NCBI GenBank assembly: GCA_024227975.1 | Contig: JAAETV010000662.1 | Span: 1 to 8,110, forward strand | Length of the DNA stretch: 8,110 nucleotides | Direction: 5' to 3' | From: Actinomycetes bacterium | Lineage (GTDB): Bacteria > Actinomycetota > Acidimicrobiia > Acidimicrobiales > SZUA-35 | Shown here: positions 1 through 5,057 of the stretch, in pieces | How positions within the stretch are numbered: position 1 is the stretch's first letter | How the letters are laid out: each line of letters starts with the position of its first letter | Made by a program: the position numbers and the translations under genes | The notes under the pieces: generated by a model | The model's input: only the letters and a program-made list of their open reading frames with translations | Database searches by the model: none | What the model was told of the DNA's origin: nothing

Positions 1-215
1 CGCTCCTCGATGGCCCAGAGGCCGAAACCATGAGTTGCGTAGTTCTCATTGTTCCAATCGATCCAGCGCCGAGCCTGGTCGGGCTCACTATGTGTCGGGT
101 ACCACTGGCGTGCCTCGGGGTCGTCGAACATGGCGGCCACCGCCCGGACGTCATCGAGCTGGTACTCCCGGAACCGAAGTCGCTCGGTTGGCGGCGGGCA
201 CACCCTGACGTTCAC
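1..215 (-). CDS. GNAT family N-acetyltransferase (RimJ/RimL type), N-terminal part, cut by window edge
   Basis: The minus strand reads open from a GTG at 215 to the left edge, giving 71 codons. The translation contains RLRFREYQLDDVRAVAAMF, then DDPEARQWYP and WAIEE near the edge. This is the usual start of RimJ/RimL-like GNAT acetyltransferases: a first strand 'L-R-x-R-x-x-x-x-D', helix 1, then 'F.DPE...W...P'. Family members transfer acetyl from acetyl-CoA to an amino group, often a protein N-terminus or a small amine. The acetyl-CoA-binding motif would lie in the missing part, so the substrate cannot be guessed. The start is uncertain. GGAG sits only two bases before the GTG at 215, and a second in-frame GTG lies at 203; the conserved core begins after both. 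The gene is divergent from the P-loop kinase gene, with a 97-bp gap that should hold promoters for both. The family call is firm; completeness and function are unknown. Confidence 0.8.
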   Translation of the reverse strand, partial: MNVRVCPPPTERLRFREYQLDDVRAVAAMFDDPEARQWYPTHSEPDQARRWIDWNNENYATHGFGLWAIEE

Positions 216-312
216 TTCTCCAACCTAGGGTCAATCCACGAGCGTTGGGTGATACAGATGTAGCCGCCGGTATGCGTGGCCTTCGAGGTGGCCTTGAGGG
301 ACACTGGGATCG

Positions 313-876
313 ATGAGCGACACGAAGTTCGTGATCGGTCGACGCGTCGTCACTGGGCTAGCGGGGTCAGGCAAGAGCACTTTCTCGCGCTCCCTCGGCG
401 CGAAAACCGGCTTGCCGGTCATTCATCTCGACCAGTACTTCTGGAAGCCAGGATGGGTTGCTCCCACGCCCGTCGAATGGCGAGAGAAGCAGCTTCGCAT
501 GTTGAGCGGTGATGCATGGATCGCTGACGGCAACTACCACGAGACGCTCGACCTTCGACTGGAGCGAGCAGACACCATCGTCGTTCTCGACATGCCCTGG
601 CCGGTTTGTGTAGGGCGTGCACTCCTGCGCAGCGTGAGGAAGTCGGGCGCCGAGATGCCCGAGGGTTGTAGTGATTCGGCTTGGCGGCGGCTGCGCGGTG
701 AGTTGCCAGTCGCTGGACGAGTCTGGCGGAAGCACCGTTGGGAACCGGAACTTGAACGCAAGATCATCGCACGGCATGGGCAGCACGCGTCCCTTCATGT
801 GCTCCGGTCCAAAGCGGCGGCCGTCTCGTTCCTCGACCGGCTCAGCGTCGCCACGTCGCCGGCTGACGACGACTGA
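313..876 (+). CDS. P-loop NTPase, FlaR-like ('topology modulation' / adenylate-kinase-like) kinase
   Basis: This is a 187-residue soluble protein. The Walker A loop GLAGSGKST lies at residues 15-23, with the phosphate-binding Lys at 21. It follows strand RRVV and precedes HLDQYFWKPGW (38-48). Further on are WIADGNY (69-75) and strand DTIVVLDMP (87-95). This order (P-loop, HLD-x-x-(Y/F)W-x-PGW, W-x-x-DGNY, hydrophobic strand ending in D-x-P) is typical of the small adenylate-kinase-like group often labelled FlaR or 'DNA topology modulation protein'. The length is also usual. These proteins probably phosphorylate a small molecule using ATP, but the substrate is not established; the topology label is historical. 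The ATG at 313 has only a weak upstream purine run. Because the Walker strand starts about ten residues in, the start is reasonable. The acidic tail (SPADDD) is unremarkable. About 220 bp separate it from the next gene, so it is probably transcribed alone. Confidence 0.85.
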   Translation: MSDTKFVIGRRVVTGLAGSGKSTFSRSLGAKTGLPVIHLDQYFWKPGWVAPTPVEWREKQLRMLSGDAWIADGNYHETLDLRLERADTIVVLDMPWPVCVGRALLRSVRKSGAEMPEGCSDSAWRRLRGELPVAGRVWRKHRWEPELERKIIARHGQHASLHVLRSKAAAVSFLDRLSVATSPADDD

Positions 877-1084
877 CAGGGAGGGAGACCGACGAAGCCT
901 CGGGGCCACGCACTACCGGCTAGGGCGGGTCGTGTCCACGGGTACGACAGCGGGAGGTGTTCGCCCAGCTTGGCTCGGGATCTAGCAGCACTCTCGTTGT
1001 GACGCCTTCGGGTGGCCCGATCGACTGGCCAGCCGCAGCGTTTCTGGATGGGATTGTGTCGGCCGGGGTTGTCTGTGTTTTGGC

Positions 1085-1096
1085 TACGATCGGCCA
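1085..1096 (+). promoter_or_regulatory. Possible -10 element for leaderless transcription of the HAD gene
   Basis: TACGAT at 1085-1090 matches the actinobacterial -10 pattern TANNNT. It is followed by exactly six bases before the GTG start at 1097, so transcription would begin at or very near the start codon. No Shine-Dalgarno sequence precedes that GTG, which fits a leaderless mRNA, a common arrangement in actinobacteria. I see no good -35 at the right distance; TTGTCT at 1069-1074 is only 10 bp away. This is inference from spacing only. Confidence 0.35.
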
Positions 1097-1702
1097 GTGG
1101 TTCAGGTTGCGCTCTTCGACCTTGGCGGCGTCATCGTGGATCTGTCCGGCCTCGACCAGTTTCTGACGCGGCATGGTCTGGACACCGATGAGTTCATGCC
1201 GCGTTGGCTCGGACTGGGCGCCGGCAACGACTTCGAGAGTGGAACCACCTCGGCCGACGAGTTCGCTGGGGCCTTTCTCGACGAGTTCGCGCTGTCACTC
1301 TCACGCGATCAATTCCTGACTGAGTTCGCACAGTGGCCGAGTGGCCTTCTGCCAGGGGCCAGCGAGCTAGTCGATGATCTCGACGTGGTTACAGCAACGC
1401 TCTCGAATACGAATCCGATTCACTGGAATTCGGACTTCACACAGCGTGTGCTGATCGAGATGTTTGATCGGCACTTCCCATCGTTCGAGTTGGGCCTAGC
1501 CAAACCCTCCGTCGAGGTCTTCGAACGGACTGTTCAGCTCCTAGATGTCGAACCTGGAGAAGTCGCCTTCGTTGACGACAACGAGATCAATGTCGAAGCC
1601 GCTCAACGTGCCGGCCTTGTCGCGTTTCATGCCCGGGGCCCACGCGAGGCACGCGCTGCTCTTGCCACGCTGCCCTCGTTGTGTGAGGGCTTGGCCGGGT
1701 AG
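1097..1702 (+). CDS. HAD-IA family hydrolase (YihX/epoxide-hydrolase-like phosphatase subgroup)
   Basis: This is a 201-residue protein with all four HAD motifs in order. Motif I is FDLGGVIVD with the nucleophile Asp8. Motif II is the Ser of TLSNTN (Ser103). Motif III is Lys136 in LAKPS. Motif IV is VAFVDDNEINVEAAQRAG with Asp160 and Asp161. A helical cap fills residues about 16-90. HAD-IA enzymes form an aspartyl-phosphate on Asp8 and usually dephosphorylate small metabolites. Gly10 stands where many HAD phosphatases have the second, acid-base Asp. The same DLG pattern occurs in the YihX subgroup, which includes a sugar-phosphate phosphatase, so it need not mean loss of activity. The natural substrate is unknown. 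The start is a GTG without a ribosome-binding site. It is the only start that gives an intact first strand, and a -10-like TACGAT six bases upstream suggests a leaderless mRNA. The gene stands alone and converges on the VOC frame. Confidence 0.85.
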   Translation: MVQVALFDLGGVIVDLSGLDQFLTRHGLDTDEFMPRWLGLGAGNDFESGTTSADEFAGAFLDEFALSLSRDQFLTEFAQWPSGLLPGASELVDDLDVVTATLSNTNPIHWNSDFTQRVLIEMFDRHFPSFELGLAKPSVEVFERTVQLLDVEPGEVAFVDDNEINVEAAQRAGLVAFHARGPREARAALATLPSLCEGLAG

Positions 1703-1747
1703 CCACTGTGTGCTTGGCGACTCCAGGCACACTTCTCCTCTGATGCC

Positions 1748-1766
1748 ACGAAGAAACCGTCTTCGT
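1748..1766. terminator. Small stem-loop between convergent HAD and VOC genes
   Basis: ACGAAGA (1748-1754) and TCTTCGT (1760-1766) form a perfect 7-bp stem with the loop AACCG. It lies 46 bp after the HAD stop and about 120 bp beyond the VOC stop. Neither strand has a T-run after the stem, so it is not a classical intrinsic terminator. The position between convergent gene ends is the main argument for a role in 3'-end formation. Confidence 0.3.
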
Positions 1767-1889
1767 CGTGCCGATCTCGGACGGCTCTATGGGAGTGAGA
1801 TTCTTGATTGTGTGGTGGCCCGGTCGTGGCGACCTGGGCGACTATCGATGCCGGGTATGCAGTGCCCGCTTGGTCGCTAGCAGCCGGGA

Positions 1890-2294
1890 TTATGGTGGGT
1901 CAGTTGGGAGGCCGCCAACGCAGAATTCGTTCCCTTCAGGGTCGGTGAGGACGACCCATTTGATCCCGTTCGCTTCGCGAAACTCCGGTTGGGTGATGTC
2001 TGATCCGTCGACGAGGCTTGCACCAAGCCCAACCAATCGGCGCACTTCGTCCACGATGCTCGGCGCCGCGAGGTCGAAGTGAATCGCTCCACCAGGCTGC
2101 GTTCGAGTGTTGACCTTGAGAATCAGGAGGTCCGGAGCGCCGTCCGCATCCGGGGGAGGTCTGAGTCGGACCAGTGAGTGGCTTGCTTCCTTGGTCGAGT
2201 ACCCGAGAGCCTGGGCCCAGAACGCGGCGAGCGAGACCGGAAGCGCCGCTAAAGTGACGCTTCCTGAAGCCGATGGCCAGTTGGCACCGCGTGA
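1890..2294 (-). pseudogene. VOC / glyoxalase-like protein, nearly full length but with no start codon
   Basis: Read from 2294 down to the TAA at 1890-1892, the minus strand stays open for 134 codons and gives a clear VOC (glyoxalase/bleomycin-resistance-like) protein. The first strand and helix are SVTLAALPVSLAAFWAQALG. Middle strands follow (LVRLRPPP, DLLILKVNT, then AIHFDLAA). After these comes the helix VDEVRRLVGLGASLVDGSD, and the end is IKWVVLTDPEGNEFCVGG. Family members are small metal-dependent lyases, isomerases, dioxygenases or drug binders; the substrate here cannot be told. The anomaly is the 5' end. A TGA at 2297-2295 precedes the frame, and no ATG, GTG or TTG occurs before the conserved core. 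A TTG at 2298 opens another frame and would need a frameshift within roughly 45 bases. The cause may be a real lesion, an assembly error or an unusual start. The divergent lipoprotein gene begins 28 bp away, leaving little room for a promoter. Confidence 0.75.
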
Positions 2295-2306
2295 TCAACT
2301 CACCGA

Positions 2307-2312
2307 AGAGGA
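2307..2312 (+). promoter_or_regulatory. Ribosome-binding site of the YHYH lipoprotein gene
   Basis: AGAGGA at 2307-2312 lies ten bases before the ATG at 2323. It supports this start over the in-frame ATG at 2344, which has no purine-rich stretch before it. Confidence 0.5.
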
Positions 2313-2322
2313 CCTCTGAGAA

Positions 2323-3387
2323 ATGACAATCATCAGTGTCAAGATGAAGAGAACAACCAGGTTGGTCGGAGCACTGATCATCGCTGGTGGATCGATCGTT
2401 GCGTGCTCACAGGATGACACGAATGATGCTCAGCCCGACCAGACCAGCGAAACCACCGATCCCGCTGCTCAGAACACCACCGTTCCGGACACCGCCGCCC
2501 AGAGCCCATCCAGCACCCAAGCTGACCAGAGCTCCACATCGGTGGAGTCATCGGTGGATAGCTCATCGATCCATGAGCATTTCTCACACTTCGAAGGAGT
2601 GAGTACACGTGAGGAGGGTGAGTACTTTCGGGTCTCTTCGGATGGGCTGGCGCACCACACCATGATGGAAGGCATAGTCAGCTGGCAGCAGCAAGTCCCT
2701 CTCCCACAGGACTACACCGGCAGCAACAGCTGGAGCATTCCGCTAGAACCGGTGTTGGCCGACGACCCGATCTCAACCACGGACCATTTCCACAGGGGCG
2801 CAGTCGCGATCGCGGTCAACGGCATCCCGATGTTCAATGCTCTGAACAATCGAGGCGAGTTCGCGGCCGATGTCGGAGAGTTGGACGAGTGGGGAGGCCA
2901 CAGCGGGAGGGCGGATGACTATCACTATCATCTGGCCCCAGAACACCTCGAGGACACAGTGGGCGAGGGTAATCCGATCGCCTACGCGCTCGATGGTTTC
3001 CCTCTGTTTGCGCAAGGTTCCGAGACGCTGGACGAGTATCTGGGCAGGTTCGACGAAGACGGTGCCTACCGGTATCACGCAGTTGACTATCAGCCCTACT
3101 TCATCGCGGGCTTCCGAGGAGAGGTTCAGATCGATCCGAGCTCCGAAGCGCCTGAAGACCAAGTGTTTCCCCAGGCAAGGACCACTCCGGTGCGGGGTAG
3201 CTACGGTCCCTTGGCTGGGGCGGAAATCACCGGCTTCGAGCAAACGGGAACCAACGCATATTCACTCGAATATTCAATCGACGGCGAAGTGAGCAGCGTG
3301 AATTACAGCTGGGATGCTGACGGGCTCTACACATTCGAGTTCGTCGATGCGAGTGGCAACTCGAGTATCGAGACCTACCCGAGCTAG
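2323..3387 (+). CDS. YHYH-domain lipoprotein, secreted or membrane-anchored, function unknown
   Basis: This is a 354-residue exported protein. Residues 1-28 form a lipoprotein signal peptide: basic start (KMKRTTR), hydrophobic core LVGALIIAGG and lipobox IVAC, with lipidated Cys28. Residues 29-82 are a low-complexity linker rich in Ser, Thr, Gln, Asp and Pro, typical of a flexible stalk at the cell surface. The globular part follows. It includes DHFHRGAVAIAVNGIPMFNA (154-173), HSGRADDYHYHLAP (193-206) with the signature YHYH at 200-203, and IAYALDGFPLFAQ (219-231), then YRYHAVDYQPYF (249-260). This matches the YHYH domain family, whose biochemical role is not well established. The many His and Asp residues suggest metal binding, which is inference. 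About 90 residues after the domain contain repeated strand-like segments (SLEYSIDGEV, VNYSWDADG, YTFEF), suggesting a small beta structure. No partner gene lies beside it. The ATG at 2323 has a ribosome-binding site. Confidence 0.85.
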   Translation: MTIISVKMKRTTRLVGALIIAGGSIVACSQDDTNDAQPDQTSETTDPAAQNTTVPDTAAQSPSSTQADQSSTSVESSVDSSSIHEHFSHFEGVSTREEGEYFRVSSDGLAHHTMMEGIVSWQQQVPLPQDYTGSNSWSIPLEPVLADDPISTTDHFHRGAVAIAVNGIPMFNALNNRGEFAADVGELDEWGGHSGRADDYHYHLAPEHLEDTVGEGNPIAYALDGFPLFAQGSETLDEYLGRFDEDGAYRYHAVDYQPYFIAGFRGEVQIDPSSEAPEDQVFPQARTTPVRGSYGPLAGAEITGFEQTGTNAYSLEYSIDGEVSSVNYSWDADGLYTFEFVDASGNSSIETYPS

Positions 3388-3472
3388 TGAGCTAGTCATC
3401 CTGCGAACTACCTGTCGTGGGCAGAAGCGCATGTCGACTCCAATGTCGAGACTCGTTTCGCGACGATGGAAA

Positions 3473-3530
3473 GGCCGTTCTGTCCGGGATTCTGTGGTGT
3501 TTTCGTTACGGATGCCCGGACAGAACGTCT
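3473..3530 (+). repeat. Long stem-loop with 13-bp perfect arms between convergent genes
   Basis: CGTTCTGTCCGGG (3476-3488) and CCCGGACAGAACG (3515-3527) are perfect inverted copies. The 26 bases between them also fold. After a two-base mismatch (A3489/G3514, T3490/T3513), 3491-3499 pairs with 3504-3512 using five Watson-Crick and four G-U pairs, closed by a TTTT loop (3500-3503). The G-U pairs would become A-C mismatches in the opposite transcript, so the fold is best in RNA read from the plus strand, that is, in the 3' end of the YHYH lipoprotein mRNA. It starts 88 bases after that stop. No T-run follows on the plus strand; on the minus strand the next bases are GCCTTTCC. It may be a terminator or mRNA-stabilising hairpin, or a small palindromic element. 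The GTT and AAC ends are oriented wrongly for an integron attC site. Confidence 0.7.
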
Positions 3531-3539
3531 GAGCGGACC

Positions 3540-3557
3540 CACACCCGTCTGCGTGTG
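3540..3557. terminator. Short stem-loop near the end of the EamA gene
   Basis: CACAC (3540-3544) and GTGTG (3553-3557) form a 5-bp stem with an 8-base loop. On the plus strand it is followed by the moderately T-rich TTCTGATT. It is weak and lies 30 bp beyond the EamA stop. It could add to 3'-end formation for either convergent gene. Confidence 0.2.
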
Positions 3558-3586
3558 TTCTGATTCAATCACCGGTGGTGATGTCG

Positions 3587-4441
3587 TCAGATCGCCCGGT
3601 CCTCGTTTCGCGGGTATGTCGCGCCGGCGCCGCTTGGCATATGAGACACGCGGTTCGCGTTGTCGTACCGCTCGGTCGTGGAACGCGAGCCGCGGCTCGC
3701 TGCGTAGGTTGCGGCGGCGAGCACCAGGGCGGCGCCGGAGATCTGGATCGACGACAGTTGGTTACCCATGAATAGCCAGCCAACGCCGACCGCAACCACG
3801 AACTCGAGGCTGCCAATCATCGCGGTCACCGCGTCGGCAGCGATCGGCATGAGGCTTCCGCTCGTTCGCCAGATCGTGAGCGGGAGGAGGGCGACAACTC
3901 CGCCGCACGCCCCAGCGAACACCATCGGGAGCGTCGGCATTGCAGCAGCAGGTCCACTGAGAACGAGCAGGTAGATGGCCCACCCGATGGGCGCGGCGAA
4001 CGCCGGGGCGAGTGCGGTGAGCAGATCGAGCGACATCCCGATCGGGCCGACCGCCAGCACCACTCCCGCAAGTACGACAGAGCAGACTGCCGCTTCCCAC
4101 AGCCAGAGCTTCCGACGCCAAAGGGTCGAGGACAGCACGATCACGACGACGGGATAGGTGTAGTAGACGACCGTTGCTGCCGCGATGGGCGCTCGGTCGA
4201 GGGCAACGAAGAAGCCTGCGAAGCCGATCGCGCCGCCGCACGCCACGGCTGTCGCCTCCCGGGCCCACCCGCGCAGATGTCGAGCCCACGGCGAAAGAGC
4301 GAGCATCAGCACCGCCACCCGCATGAACGATGCGGCGAACGGCGAGAAGGTTGTGTTGTACAGAACTGCCACTCGCACAGCCTGGCAGTTTCGGGGGACA
4401 CGGCGCGCTGCGATATCAACCCTCGAATTCCCGATCCTCAC
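3587..4441 (-). CDS. EamA/DMT-superfamily transporter, apparently missing helices (possible pseudogene)
   Basis: The 284-residue frame has strongly hydrophobic segments typical of EamA (drug/metabolite transporter) permeases. They lie at about residues 34-52 (SPFAASFMRVAVLMLALSPW), 66-83, 88-107, 113-131, 137-160, 167-189, and 212-229 (SLEFVVAVGVGWLFMGNQL), followed by a last one near 235-250. EamA proteins normally have ten helices in two five-helix repeats and export small metabolites or amino acids. Two parts are missing. The first 18 residues (MRIGNSRVDIAARRVPRN) are charged where helix 1 should be, and recognisable family sequence begins only near AVRVAVLYNTTFSPF. In the second half, only about 20 residues separate the TLPMVF...LPLTIW helix from the SLEFVVAV helix, too few for the helix that usually lies there. 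Other frames upstream show no helix 1. The GTG start at 4441 is the only available opening and is doubtful. The residues after 255 are a charged tail. Function is likely lost or altered. Confidence 0.7.
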   Translation of the reverse strand: MRIGNSRVDIAARRVPRNCQAVRVAVLYNTTFSPFAASFMRVAVLMLALSPWARHLRGWAREATAVACGGAIGFAGFFVALDRAPIAAATVVYYTYPVVVIVLSSTLWRRKLWLWEAAVCSVVLAGVVLAVGPIGMSLDLLTALAPAFAAPIGWAIYLLVLSGPAAAMPTLPMVFAGACGGVVALLPLTIWRTSGSLMPIAADAVTAMIGSLEFVVAVGVGWLFMGNQLSSIQISGAALVLAAATYAASRGSRSTTERYDNANRVSHMPSGAGATYPRNEDRAI

Positions 4442-5057
4442 ATTCCGAGGGCGTCACGCTTCGGCCCAAGCCGAGCACCCGGCAACGCTGCTCAGAAGGA
4501 ACGGATACCCATGCTCGGAAACCGGCGATCCGGGTGCCCTGAGTGCACCACAACGACGGTCTCAGGCGTTCGCCCTGGTGGCGGGAAGGTCGTCGAGCAC
4601 GCTCGTGATGCCGAAACAGGTCTGTCAGTGGCCAGCGCGAATTGCCCGCTGACGGCCAACTCACACCGTACATCTCGACCACGGAACGTGACCGCACCGT
4701 GAGGGCGTAGAGCGCTACAAGATGTCGGATCTCGAGCGCTTCGGGACGTCGATTGCGAGACGGGCATCCGATATTTCCCGGTGCTCGGCAAGTGCCGAAC
4801 CGGCGTGCCCGGCGGAGCTTGGCGGCGAGCATTATCGGGCTGTCGGTCGGGTCGTCTTGACCTGGGACCTCGTTACCCGGGCCGATCGAGATTGCTGGTT
4901 CTCGTGCTGTTCGGAGGCTGGTGGGGTGGGTGCAACGATGGAGTCGATAGCGACCCCGGCTCTGACAACCGATAGTGGCACGATGAGTGGGCTCGATTTC
5001 GTCCCAGCGGCAGAGCGTTGTCGTGCTCGTGACTTTTTGCCCAGGGTGCGCGGCTGG
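4442..5057. other. 616-bp stretch without a convincing gene
   Basis: This stretch lies between the 5' end of the transporter and the 3' end of the cyclase gene. All six frames have openings of up to about 140 codons, but the translations are rich in Arg, Ser and Pro, have no family motif, and look like the false frames expected in high-G+C DNA. I looked for a remnant of the transporter's missing first helix on the minus strand and found none. It does hold an imperfect stem-loop at 4762-4810. It may be a decayed gene, the trace of a rearrangement, or a long untranslated region. Confidence 0.5.
4762..4810. repeat. Nested imperfect stem-loop in the gene-free stretch
   Basis: TCGGC (4785-4789) and GCCGA (4794-4798) pair around the tetraloop AAGT. 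After a two-base bulge (4783-4784), CCGGT (4778-4782) pairs with ACCGG (4799-4803). Farther out, GGGCA (4762-4766) can pair with TGCCC (4806-4810) across an asymmetric internal loop. The inner ten pairs are GC-rich and stable on either strand. No T-run follows on either strand, so a simple intrinsic terminator is unlikely, although it lies about 250 bases beyond the cyclase stop on that gene's strand. Confidence 0.4.

Noticed and set aside
957..1166. Plus-strand opening starting at a GTG after GGGAGG, with a hydrophobic stretch
   Set aside because: It has no family motif and overlaps the well-supported HAD start in another frame. The hydrophobic run is short and looks like chance.
1768..2082. 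Plus-strand opening with a C-x2-C pair (YRCRVCSARL) between HAD and VOC
   Set aside because: It overlaps the VOC gene on the opposite strand, has only one Cys pair and matches no family I know.
1936..2298. Minus-strand opening from the TTG at 2298
   Set aside because: Its translation is Arg/Ser/Pro-rich and unlike any family, while the neighbouring frame encodes the VOC protein. At most its first few codons could belong to the VOC gene after a frameshift.
3476..3527. Integron attC recombination site
   Set aside because: The arms begin with GTT and end with AAC, opposite to the required RYYYAAC...GTTRRRY order, and no integrase or cassette array is present.
4416..4832. Minus-strand opening of 138 codons overlapping the transporter start
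   Set aside because: The sequence is Arg-rich with no motif or ribosome-binding site, and looks like a random frame in high-G+C DNA.
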